Assembly (NCBI GenBank): GCA_041725935.1 | Contig: JBGRQD010000011.1 | Coordinates: forward strand, 1 to 64,000 | Length of the DNA: 64,000 nucleotides | Reading direction: 5' to 3' | Source of the DNA: Marivita sp041725935 | GTDB taxonomy: Bacteria; Pseudomonadota; Alphaproteobacteria; Rhodobacterales; Rhodobacteraceae | Shown here: piece after piece, positions 43,930 to 52,024 of the stretch | Layout of the letters: the number at the start of each line of letters is the position of its first letter | Numbering within the stretch: the first letter of the stretch is position 1 | Position numbers and translations under genes: made by a program | The notes under the pieces: model-generated | Told to the model about the DNA's origin: nothing | Seen by the model: the letters and a program-made list of their open reading frames with translations, nothing else | Database searches by the model: none

Positions 43930-44882
43930 TGATGAAACGTGTGCGCCTTGTCTTGGCCGGACTGGTCGCGATGGCCTGCGGTGCCGCATCATGGGCCTAC
44001 CTGTCCGGTCCAAAGCCCCTGTCGCCGGATCAACTCGCGGCGCGATACGATACGCCGCTGCCGCCGCCAGATCGCCCGTTGACGGTGTTTCATCTTGGTC
44101 ATTCGCTGGTTGGACGTGACATGCCCGCGATACTGGCACAATTGGCCGAGCATGATCATTCCTCCCAGCTAGGGTGGGGTACACCGCTCAAGGCCCATTG
44201 GGAACCGGATGAACCGATCCAGGGCTTCGATGAGGAAAACGCACATGACCATTACCGCGATGCCAAAGACGCCGTGGCCAGCGGTGATTTCGACGCCTTC
44301 GTGCTGACCGAGATGGTCGAGATCGAAGCTGCAATCAATTATTTCGATGCGCCGGATTACCTCGAGAAATGGGCCTCCGCCGCGCGCGAGGGCAACCCTG
44401 ACATTCGTGTGTTTCTCTACGAGTCGTGGCACGATCTGAACGATCCGCAGGGCTGGCTGACGCGACTTGATGAAGACCCGGCGCGCTATTGGGAGGGTGT
44501 CCTCCTGGCACAGGCCATGGCAGCCGCGCCTGACACTGGTCCCATCCACGTAATCCCGGCTGGGCGAGTGATGGCCGAATTCGTCCGTCGGATCGAATCC
44601 GGCGATGGGGTCGACGGCATCACATCACGCGATGACCTCTTTGCGCGGATGGATGATGGCACGCTTGATTCGATCCACATCAACGATCTGGGAGCCTATC
44701 TTGTCGCCCTGACCCATTATGCAGTGCTCTATCAACGCACACCCGTCGGTCTGCCAAGACAACTGGATCGCGCCGATGGCACCCCTGCCAACGCACCAGG
44801 ACCGGACGTGGCTGACCTGATGCAACGGACGGTCTGGGACGTGGTCTCGACCTTGCCGATCACCGGCATTCCGCAGAACTGA
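43926..44882 (+). CDS. Secreted or membrane-anchored SGNH-like hydrolase
   Basis: A 318-residue protein with an N-terminal hydrophobic segment (RLVLAGLVAMACGAASWAYL) acting as a signal or anchor. The probable nucleophile is Ser60 in HLGHSLVGRD, and Asp248 and His251 in DSIHINDLGAYL form the usual D-x-x-H of SGNH/GDSL esterases. The Gly and Asn blocks are less clear. The start overlaps the NRPS stop by 4 bases, so it is part of the PKS-GT-NRPS unit. It might deacylate the product or an attached polysaccharide; substrate unknown. Confidence 0.75.
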   Translation: MMMKRVRLVLAGLVAMACGAASWAYLSGPKPLSPDQLAARYDTPLPPPDRPLTVFHLGHSLVGRDMPAILAQLAEHDHSSQLGWGTPLKAHWEPDEPIQGFDEENAHDHYRDAKDAVASGDFDAFVLTEMVEIEAAINYFDAPDYLEKWASAAREGNPDIRVFLYESWHDLNDPQGWLTRLDEDPARYWEGVLLAQAMAAAPDTGPIHVIPAGRVMAEFVRRIESGDGVDGITSRDDLFARMDDGTLDSIHINDLGAYLVALTHYAVLYQRTPVGLPRQLDRADGTPANAPGPDVADLMQRTVWDVVSTLPITGIPQN

Positions 44883-44899
44883 TCCTGTTTTTGCCTTCC

Positions 44900-44946
44900 A
44901 CCGAAGCACAGCGTGGAAACACGTTGTTTCCATATCTTTCGGTTTT
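44900..44946 (+). terminator. Probable terminator after the PKS/NRPS unit
   Basis: An inner stem TGGAAAC-N5-GTTTCCA (44914-44932) is embedded in an outer ACCGAA/TTCGGT pair, followed by TTTT. The structure is interrupted by unequal internal loops, so strength is uncertain. It falls 20 bases after the hydrolase stop. Confidence 0.45.
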
Positions 44947-44961
44947 AGGTGTCGCAATTCC

Positions 44962-45041
44962 GCCTTGTTTTCACTAAATTATGACTAGTCCAAGGCAGGT
45001 GGTCACGATCTGACCCGAATTGGGCAAGGCGGGGGCCTTGG
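44962..45041. promoter_or_regulatory. Cluster of CAAGGC/GCCTTG repeats before the Wzz gene
   Basis: GCCTTG at 44962, CAAGGC at 44991 and 45025, and GCCTTG at 45035 occur within 80 bases. The outermost well-matched pair, CCAAGGC (44990-44996) and GCCTTGG (45035-45041), forms a 7-bp inverted repeat. An A/T-rich stretch (TTTTCACTAAATTATGACTA) lies among them and may contain the promoter. The 175-base gap holds no gene. Confidence 0.4.
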
Positions 45042-45057
45042 TACTGGAGTTGGACGC

Positions 45058-46392
45058 GTGCTGTATTTTCAGTCGTTCGAAGAGGTATTCTCCGCACTCA
45101 AGCGGCGTATGCGTCTCATCATTTTGATCACCTTTGTCGGGTGTGTCATTTCGCTTGCGGTCGCGCTGTCCCGTATTCCGGTTTACAATGCCATCGCCGT
45201 CGTCCAGATCGAAGACGCGCAGGTCGCAGGCACCAACACCAGTGTGGGTGCAATGGTCGACACCCGCGCCAGCCTTGATACGCAACGCACGGTTCAGTTG
45301 ATCGAGCAGCGCGTCATGTCCCGTGGCTCACTCGTCCAGATCATGGATGAGTATGATCTCTTCAACAATATCCCGAATATGACGCTCGCGCAGCGTCTGG
45401 ATGCGATGCGCCAGTCCGTCACAATCGAAGCCATTGGGACCGGTGAACCCTGGCAGCCGGTGCAAGCCGTGTCCGGCATGGTCATCACCGTCAACCTGAG
45501 CGATCCGCAAAAGGCGGCCGACGTGGCAAACGAAGTCCTGGCCCGCGTCATGGAAGAGGCCCGCAGCCGCAGCGTTGACCGTGCCCAGGTCGAGCTTGAG
45601 TTCTTCAATGTCGAAGAGGCCCGCATCCGCGCCGAAATCGCAGCGTCCGAAGACGTGATCGCACAGTTCAAATCGGCCAATGCAGAGGTGTTGCCCGGCA
45701 ACATCACGGTTTTGCAGAGCGAGCTGACCACGCTGAATGCCTCGCTTCTGACGCTGCGCCAGCAGATCCTCACGCTTGAATCGAACAGCGCCCGTGTCCG
45801 CCCCGAAGAACTGGAGCGTCAGATCAGCCTGTTGCAGGACCAGATCAACCTGATCGAAACGCGAACAGCCCAGATCAACGAGCTTCTGGTCCGTGCGCCG
45901 ACTGTCGAACGTGAACTGGCATCGCTGCAACGCGAACTCACGCAGTTGAACGAGCAATTCACCGTGATCTCGCGCCGCAAAGCTGATGCCGAGATGAGCC
46001 AGAACCTCGAAGAGCAGCGTCAACTGGCGCGGTTTGAAGTGCTGGAACCTGCGATTGTCCCGGTTTACGCCGTATCGCGCAGCAAGAGGTCGATCGCGAT
46101 GATGGGGGGCGTGGCCAGCGTCATGCTTGCCGTGGGCGTGGCCTTTGTTCTTGAATTGATGAATCCGCCCATCCGCAATGCCGCTCAGATGGAGCGTGTT
46201 CTGGGCATCCGTCCCGTGATTTCCGTGCCCGTACTGGAGGCGTCCAACACAGCCTCACCGCGTAAAAAGGGCAAAGGCCTGAAGATCATATTCGGCGCAG
46301 TGATCGCGCTGCTTCTGGGGCTGATTGCGCTCGTGGCCAAACCGCTTGCTTCTTTGGCGGGCCTCAACTTGTCGCCACGCAACGCGCAGTAG
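45058..46392 (+). CDS. Wzz/GumC-type polysaccharide chain-length determinant
   Basis: A 444-residue polysaccharide co-polymerase. An N-terminal TM (about 17-37) and a periplasmic domain with long coiled coil (about 165-330, repeated Glu/Gln/Leu heptads) are followed by the pre-TM motif FEVLEPAIVPV and a second TM near 345-365. A further hydrophobic segment (IIFGAVIALLLGLIALVAKP) lies near the C-terminus. It lacks a fused kinase domain; the likely partner is the convergent CpsD-like gene 3 bases away. The start is GTG with GGAGTTGGA upstream. It sets the length or export of the polysaccharide made by the surrounding genes. Confidence 0.9.
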   Translation: MLYFQSFEEVFSALKRRMRLIILITFVGCVISLAVALSRIPVYNAIAVVQIEDAQVAGTNTSVGAMVDTRASLDTQRTVQLIEQRVMSRGSLVQIMDEYDLFNNIPNMTLAQRLDAMRQSVTIEAIGTGEPWQPVQAVSGMVITVNLSDPQKAADVANEVLARVMEEARSRSVDRAQVELEFFNVEEARIRAEIAASEDVIAQFKSANAEVLPGNITVLQSELTTLNASLLTLRQQILTLESNSARVRPEELERQISLLQDQINLIETRTAQINELLVRAPTVERELASLQRELTQLNEQFTVISRRKADAEMSQNLEEQRQLARFEVLEPAIVPVYAVSRSKRSIAMMGGVASVMLAVGVAFVLELMNPPIRNAAQMERVLGIRPVISVPVLEASNTASPRKKGKGLKIIFGAVIALLLGLIALVAKPLASLAGLNLSPRNAQ

Positions 46393-46395
46393 GGC

Positions 46396-47544
46396 TCAAT
46401 ACGAGTAGTCGCCCGCCTCGATGTGTTCCGACTTGTTCAGAACCACGCCGAGCAACGGGATGTTCTCACCGATGCGTCGCTCGGTTTCCTTGATGTCGTT
46501 TGCCTTGGTCAGGCCGCCCGCAGCCACGATGAGCAACGCGTCGATATGAGGCCGCATCGCGATCACGTCATCATTGAGAAGGGCAGGCGGAAGATCGAAC
46601 AACATGACGTCCGGCTGGAACTGAGTCTCGATGTCCTCAAGCACGGTCTTTGTTGACGGGTCTTGCAACAGCTCTGCTGCATAGGGCTCGACAATGCCGT
46701 TGAACCCGATGGCGACATGGGACCCTGCTGCAATGGAATTCGGTGCAAAGCCTTGCAGATGCGCGTCCGGCGCGATCTCGCCGCGCAGCATATCGCCAAT
46801 CGCGCCGGTGTCGGACACACCGAAAATCTTGTGCAGGCTCGGGCTGCGCATATCGAAATCAAGCAGCACGGTGCGGCAGTTTTCCTGTCGCGACAGGCTG
46901 ATGGCCAGGTTCGCCGCCGTAAAGGTCTTGCCGCAATCCTTGGTCGGCGAGGTGATTGCAACACGCTTCCACCCGTTCTCGGACAAGGCCTGCAACATGC
47001 GTGTGCGCAGGATATCAAACCGCGTATGCGATGGATCGGTGCGCAATGCAGTGATCACGTTCCTCTGCGCAAGCCGTTGTGCATCAAGCGGGAATCGGTC
47101 GATGGCTTTCCAAGAGGCTTCGGGGTCAAAAACAGGCGCTGGTTTCGGTTTTGGCTCTGGCCCACGGGTCAGAACAAGGGGCGCTCTCGGCTTGGTGGCG
47201 CGTTCGTTTTCGGCCAATTTTGCTTTCTCAGCGTCGCGCTTGCGCTGCGCATCCAGTTCGGCTTGGCGAGCCTTGAGTTTTGCGTGTACCTCTGCGTCTC
47301 GCATCGCTTTGGCCTGCCGCGCCTGTTCAGCCGCAGCTTCTGTGACGCGGGCACGCTCGGCCTCGCGCAACCGCTTTGCCTCGAGTTCGGCCTTGCGCTG
47401 CAACAATGCCTCTTTCTCGGCGATCAGCGCTTCAAGCTCCGCAATGGACGGGTCCGGAGGAGCGCTTGCAGCACGCTGAGGCCGCGCGACAGCTTCTTCT
47501 GCACCGCGCCGCTTGCGGCGTTGGAACTTGGGCTGCTCGGTCAT
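46396..47544 (-). CDS. CpsD/CapB-like P-loop ATPase (BY-kinase family)
   Basis: A 382-residue protein. The N-terminal 120 residues are a highly charged Glu/Arg/Ala coiled coil (AELEALIAEKEALLQRKAEL and similar). The C-terminal half is a MinD/BY-kinase ATPase with Walker A SPTKDCGKTFTAANLA, Walker A' VLLDFDMRSPS and Walker B VMLFDLPPAL. The tail ends GDYSY, only two tyrosines, so autophosphorylation may be limited. It is cytoplasmic and expected to act with the Wzz-like protein. It is unusual in being on the opposite strand from its partner, tail to tail. A palindrome at 47625-47644 precedes its start. Confidence 0.88.
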   Translation of the reverse strand: MTEQPKFQRRKRRGAEEAVARPQRAASAPPDPSIAELEALIAEKEALLQRKAELEAKRLREAERARVTEAAAEQARQAKAMRDAEVHAKLKARQAELDAQRKRDAEKAKLAENERATKPRAPLVLTRGPEPKPKPAPVFDPEASWKAIDRFPLDAQRLAQRNVITALRTDPSHTRFDILRTRMLQALSENGWKRVAITSPTKDCGKTFTAANLAISLSRQENCRTVLLDFDMRSPSLHKIFGVSDTGAIGDMLRGEIAPDAHLQGFAPNSIAAGSHVAIGFNGIVEPYAAELLQDPSTKTVLEDIETQFQPDVMLFDLPPALLNDDVIAMRPHIDALLIVAAGGLTKANDIKETERRIGENIPLLGVVLNKSEHIEAGDYSY

Positions 47545-47624
47545 GTCTCAGCCTCTGTGCGCGGCATCTCTGCTTTCCGGTCCTGAATCAGCGCGACCTA
47601 TGCCGCGTTGTCGATCTTTGTCAG

Positions 47625-47644
47625 CGTATTCTGTCAAGAATACG
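47625..47644. promoter_or_regulatory. Palindrome CGTATTCT-N4-AGAATACG upstream of the CpsD-like gene
   Basis: A perfect 8-bp inverted repeat lies about 80 bases upstream of the leftward ATPase start and 37 bases after the stop of the preceding leftward gene. Read on the minus strand it contains TTGACA, a possible -35 element, though no good -10 follows. It could be an operator overlapping a promoter. The lack of a T-run argues against a terminator. Confidence 0.4.
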
Positions 47645-47680
47645 TCCGATTTGAGGGGATTGTTTATCAAATGACCTTGA

Positions 47681-49789
47681 TCAGAACCCGAAAAGATTGG
47701 CTTTGCCAATCGCTTTCTCGATGAACCGCGTCTTGTCCTGTTCCGGTGACCACTTGAGTTCCACCTTCGGTTTCGTGTTCACGAAGGGTGACAGATGCGC
47801 CCGGCTTTTCCAATCCGCCAGTGACGGTCGGGTCAGCCCACGCCGCCGCAGCGCATAGACCTTGAGCACATGCTTGATCGCATCCGCCGCCCAGAACACT
47901 GTCAGGTTGCCGGTGCTGACCCTGATCCGCGCGCCAAGCGCCTTGTGGATGGCATCGAAATAGCCTTTGCCTGACAGCATCGGCTCCCCGATCAGGTTGT
48001 AACTTTGCCCCACAGCATCGGGATGTTCGCCCATCAGGATCAGCCCGTCCGCGACATCGTCGATCAGCACGAAGGGCAGGATGTTCAACCCATCCCCCCA
48101 GATCCGCACGGCACCCGCACCATGCCAACGACCGATGCCCCAGTGCTGGAGCGGCCCGCCATGCCCAACCACGATCCCCGGTCGTGCGATGACCAAGGGC
48201 AGCCCGTCGCGCCGATGCATCTCCATCAGGCGCGTTTCGCACTCAGCCTTGGACCGCGCATACATGTTGCGGTCGCTCATGTCGGCGGCGAAGGGCACGT
48301 CCTCTGTGATCTTCTGCAATGGCGAGGACATGTCATAGCTGGCAATCGTGCCGGTATAGACCAGCCGTTTGACACCTGCCTCTTGGCACGCCTCGGCGAT
48401 CCGCACCGCCACGCCCACGTCATGCTCCAGCGCTTCGTCCCAAGTTCCTTCCAGAGATCGGGCAAGGTTGTAGACCACGTCGATCCCCTGCATCGCATCG
48501 ACCAGCGCCGCCTTGTCGTAAAGCGAGACACCGACCGTTTCCACCTGATCCGGCAGGTCGGGGAACGGCCCGAACCGCCCCCGGCTCAGCACACGCACAT
48601 CCTGCCCCTTGGCCACCAGCGCCCGGGTCAGGGCGCGCCCGATAAAGCCGGTGCCACCGATCACCATCGCGGTCGGTTTCGGATCGTGGGTTTTCACCTT
48701 GGGCGCAGCCGGTTTCAACATGTCCGCCGGGATCAACGCCAAGGCCTGATCCAGCGCAGTCATCACCTGCACGGCACTGGCCCCAGAGAAGCGCGCGTCC
48801 GCGTCGGTGCCCTTGCGCAGCGCAGAGTAGATCGCAGCGTTCATGCCCTGAAAGCTCAGTGCGTAGGGCGATTTGCGATTCAGTGATTTAACCTGGGTAA
48901 AGGTATTGCCCAGCCCTTCGCGCAGATGCTGCCACGACAGGTCCAACTGCCGCCGCAGCGGGTTCAGCACCAGATCGGACGCGTTCTCGCGCTCGATCAC
49001 CAGCGTATCCGCCGCAAAGTCCAGTCGCGCCCGGCCGGACGAGCCACGCAGGGTCAGGGACCGATCATCAATCGTTTCGACCATCGAAATGGTCAGCGTC
49101 ACGTCAACACCCCCGGCCTGCGCGAGAATGCGCCACGACTGGTACCTTGTGTCGTCCCCCGGCAGATCGACGGGCTTGGACAGCTGCACCGACTGGATGT
49201 CCGGCACGCCGAAGAGGTCCACAATGAACCCCATCAGGTGCGGCCCAAGTTCAAGCAGCAGGTTCTTCGGCTCGCGCAGGAGCCAGATGCCGAACGGCCC
49301 CGACCGCAGCGGCGCAAGCGGCAGACACCAATGTACCTCCGCCACCGACACGCGGCCCAGATCACCATTTGCCAGCATCCCCTTCAGACGGTCATACGAG
49401 GGCAGGCCCATGAAGTTGTGGCCCGCATGAAACCGCACGCCATGTTCCTGCGCGACCGCCTCGATCTCGGCCGTTTCTTCCGCCGACGTCGCCACCGGCT
49501 TTTCCACCAGCACATGCAAACCCGCCTTAAGGCACTGGATCGCCAGCGGGTGATGCAGATGCGGCGGTGTCAGGATATGCACGGCGTCGCAGACCCCGGC
49601 AGCGATCAGGTCAGCCACATCCCCGAAAGCACGCACACCCAATCCGTCGGCCAGCGCCTTGCCCGCCGCAAGGGACGGATCACAGACAGCGGTGATCTCG
49701 ACCCCATCGGTGGCCCGCAACGCGTCGGCATGCCAGCTTGCGATATACCCGGCCCCGATCAGGCCAACCCGAATTTTCGAAGACGCCAT
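47681..49789 (-). CDS. Fused Gfo/Idh/MocA oxidoreductase and NAD-dependent epimerase
   Basis: A 702-residue two-enzyme fusion. Residues 1-355 form a Gfo/Idh/MocA oxidoreductase: NAD site VGLIGAGYIASWHADAL, the catalytic-lysine motif VEKPVATS near 98, and the core AGHNFMGLPSYDRLKGML. Residues about 370-702 form an extended SDR: MVIGGTGFIGRALTRAL, then VYTGTIASYD and the YxxxK pair in NMYARSKAE. Both classes act on nucleotide sugars, for example 3-oxo sugar formation, reduction or epimerisation, so the protein may channel an intermediate. It is the last gene of the leftward operon, 13 bases after the GT2. No internal stop or frame problem was seen, so the fusion looks genuine. Confidence 0.9.
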   Translation of the reverse strand: MASSKIRVGLIGAGYIASWHADALRATDGVEITAVCDPSLAAGKALADGLGVRAFGDVADLIAAGVCDAVHILTPPHLHHPLAIQCLKAGLHVLVEKPVATSAEETAEIEAVAQEHGVRFHAGHNFMGLPSYDRLKGMLANGDLGRVSVAEVHWCLPLAPLRSGPFGIWLLREPKNLLLELGPHLMGFIVDLFGVPDIQSVQLSKPVDLPGDDTRYQSWRILAQAGGVDVTLTISMVETIDDRSLTLRGSSGRARLDFAADTLVIERENASDLVLNPLRRQLDLSWQHLREGLGNTFTQVKSLNRKSPYALSFQGMNAAIYSALRKGTDADARFSGASAVQVMTALDQALALIPADMLKPAAPKVKTHDPKPTAMVIGGTGFIGRALTRALVAKGQDVRVLSRGRFGPFPDLPDQVETVGVSLYDKAALVDAMQGIDVVYNLARSLEGTWDEALEHDVGVAVRIAEACQEAGVKRLVYTGTIASYDMSSPLQKITEDVPFAADMSDRNMYARSKAECETRLMEMHRRDGLPLVIARPGIVVGHGGPLQHWGIGRWHGAGAVRIWGDGLNILPFVLIDDVADGLILMGEHPDAVGQSYNLIGEPMLSGKGYFDAIHKALGARIRVSTGNLTVFWAADAIKHVLKVYALRRRGLTRPSLADWKSRAHLSPFVNTKPKVELKWSPEQDKTRFIEKAIGKANLFGF

Positions 49790-49802
49790 TCGTGTCTACC
49801 CC

Positions 49803-50771
49803 TTACTTGTATTCGATGATGCGCATCTGCGCGTGGCTCAGACGCCGCCAGTGAAAGCGGATCATGCCAAGGACATTCGGAAACTTGGACAATGTTAGGA
49901 ACACCGCATGTGCGCGCGCCTCTTGGTCGGGCAGACCTTCGGCCCTCAATCCGCGCATCGTTTTCCAGTAGGACAGCGCGTAAAGCCCAAGCACGAGGAT
50001 CGGCACGATCAGGGACACAAACGCACCAACAAGCGCGATCACAGGCAGGATCACACCGTAAACCCAGCCGCGCTGGCGTTCGCGCACGAAATACTCCGGA
50101 TGCATGTATCCCACCTGGGCAAACCCATGCCCGGTGCGTTCCGCGCGTTTCCACCATTGGGCAAACCGCGTCATGTTCGCGTCATGCCCCGCCATCGGTT
50201 CGGCGATCCGCTCCAGCCGCCATCCCGCCTTGCGCAACCGCGTGCAGAACTCGTCATCCTCGGCGGCGATCACGGTCGGGTTGAACCCACCCACCTTTTC
50301 AAAGGCCGCGACACGCACCATCATGTTGCCGGGGCAGGTCAGGATCTCACCCGCCGGACGCGACCATTCCACGTCGAACATCTGGTTGAACACCGTCGCA
50401 TCGCGCCGCATCTCGCGCTGCTGGCCGGTGACCAGTGCCAGACTATCCTCAGACCGCAACCGCGCCTCGGCTTTCGCCAGCCAACCCTCTGCCATGATGC
50501 AATCGCCATCGAGGAACTGCACCACGTCAGGTGGTGTGTCCTGCGCCATCAGCGCGGCGAACCCTTCGTTGCGGGCGCGGGCCGCGGTGAACGGCACTGA
50601 CATATCCAGCCTGACCACGACGGCACCGGCCTGTTCGGCATTGGCAACGCTCTGGTCGGTGGACCCGCTGTCAACATAGACCATGCGCCGTGCCTGAGGC
50701 GCGACAGAGGCCAGCGATTTGACCAGCTTCTCGCCTTCGTTTCGACCGATCAGGACAACATCCACGCTCAT
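49803..50771 (-). CDS. Family 2 glycosyltransferase
   Basis: A 322-residue GT-A transferase. It opens MSVDVVLIGRNEGEKLVKSL, followed by VYVDSGSTDQSV, the DxD-type FLDGDC, and ViaAEDDEF-like acceptor residues (VIAAEDDEFCTRLRKAGWRL). A C-terminal hydrophobic hairpin (VYGVILPVIALVGAFVSLIV, then ILVLGLYALSYWK) anchors it in the inner membrane. It overlaps the GT4 gene by 4 bases. Sugar specificity is unknown. Confidence 0.9.
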   Translation of the reverse strand: MSVDVVLIGRNEGEKLVKSLASVAPQARRMVYVDSGSTDQSVANAEQAGAVVVRLDMSVPFTAARARNEGFAALMAQDTPPDVVQFLDGDCIMAEGWLAKAEARLRSEDSLALVTGQQREMRRDATVFNQMFDVEWSRPAGEILTCPGNMMVRVAAFEKVGGFNPTVIAAEDDEFCTRLRKAGWRLERIAEPMAGHDANMTRFAQWWKRAERTGHGFAQVGYMHPEYFVRERQRGWVYGVILPVIALVGAFVSLIVPILVLGLYALSYWKTMRGLRAEGLPDQEARAHAVFLTLSKFPNVLGMIRFHWRRLSHAQMRIIEYK

Positions 50772-52024
50772 GATGCATCCTCCGCATCGGGTCGCAAGCC
50801 GGGTGCGGCGCGTCCCTCAGCATAGGTGATGATCAGCTCCGACAACCACCGCGCTTCCTGTGCCGCGTCATAGTCCGCGACCACCTTGGCACGGCCCGCA
50901 GCGCCGTAGACTTTGCGCAACTCCGCATCCGACAACAGCCTGTCCAGCGCGTCCGCAAAGGCGCTCACGTCACCGGGCGCCACCACCTTGCCGCTCACGC
51001 CGTCTTCGACAAGTTCCGGCACGCCCGCGATCCGCGTGGTCAGCACCGGCACCTGCGATGCCATCGCTTCCATCAAAACCACGGGCACACCTTCGGCAAA
51101 GCTTGGCAGGACAAACACATCCGTCTGCGCCAATTCCTCGGCCACCTCGGCCTGCGACTTGTAGCCCAGAAACACCACACGGTCCTGCAAGTTGCGCTGG
51201 GCGACCTCGGCCTCCAGCGCCTTCCGGTCCGGCCCGTCACCGACAAGGTGCAGCGTCAGGTCCGGATATGTGCTGGTTAAACGGGCAACAGCGTCGATCA
51301 GGATCGGCACACCCTTGACGCCCGCCAGCCGTCCGACAAAGAGCGCCCGCAAGCCGGTTCGAACCGGCTTGGGCGCATACCGCGACGGGTCCACACCGCA
51401 ATGAACGATATGCAGCTTGTGCCAGTGTTGCGCGTCGGCAAAGCACATCAGTTGTGACCGGCAGAAATGACTGATGCAGGCCACGAACGCCGCGCGCGCG
51501 GCCTTTTCGTCGATGCGCCAATGATGCGGCTCAAAAAAGATGTCCGGTCCGTGGATGGTAAAGCTCCAGCGCAGCCCCGACAGCGCGCCCACGAGCATCG
51601 CCACGGTGCACGACGCCTTGGCGATATGGTTGTGCAAATGGGTCACACCCTCATCGGCCAGCTTTGCGGCCAGAACGCCCGCCTCGATGAAATAGATCAG
51701 GTTGTAGAGCCGCCCCTTGAGGCCCTTGGGCGCGCTGCGCCACGCCAGCGACAGCGCCGACAGGTAACGCCCCGGCGTCTTCATCCAGCGTAGATGGGCC
51801 TTGAGTGTTACCGCAGGATTGCGCAGGGCATCCAGCACCTTGAACGTGCGCGCATGCTCCTCGCGCTGTTCCGGCCCGACGAGGTGTTCGGCCCCCGTGG
51901 TGCGGATCGAACAGGTCAGAACCTCGTTCCCAAGCGCGCGCAGGTTCGCCACCTCACGTTGGATGAACGTGTCGCTGGCGCGGGGGTATTCGCCCGTCAG
52001 GTATGCGATTTTGGGCAGGGTCAT
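50768..52024 (-). CDS. Family 4 glycosyltransferase
   Basis: A 418-residue GT-B transferase. The N-terminal acceptor domain begins IAYLTGEYPRASDTFIQREV, a form common in exopolysaccharide GT4 enzymes, and HLHNHIAKASC follows. The donor domain contains ALFVGRLAGVKGVPILIDAV, LHLVGDGPDRKALE and the EX7E motif in PSFAEGVPVVLMEAMA. It uses a nucleotide sugar with retention of configuration by family rule. It overlaps both neighbours by 4 bases, giving translational coupling inside the leftward operon. Confidence 0.93.
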   Translation of the reverse strand: MTLPKIAYLTGEYPRASDTFIQREVANLRALGNEVLTCSIRTTGAEHLVGPEQREEHARTFKVLDALRNPAVTLKAHLRWMKTPGRYLSALSLAWRSAPKGLKGRLYNLIYFIEAGVLAAKLADEGVTHLHNHIAKASCTVAMLVGALSGLRWSFTIHGPDIFFEPHHWRIDEKAARAAFVACISHFCRSQLMCFADAQHWHKLHIVHCGVDPSRYAPKPVRTGLRALFVGRLAGVKGVPILIDAVARLTSTYPDLTLHLVGDGPDRKALEAEVAQRNLQDRVVFLGYKSQAEVAEELAQTDVFVLPSFAEGVPVVLMEAMASQVPVLTTRIAGVPELVEDGVSGKVVAPGDVSAFADALDRLLSDAELRKVYGAAGRAKVVADYDAAQEARWLSELIITYAEGRAAPGLRPDAEDAS

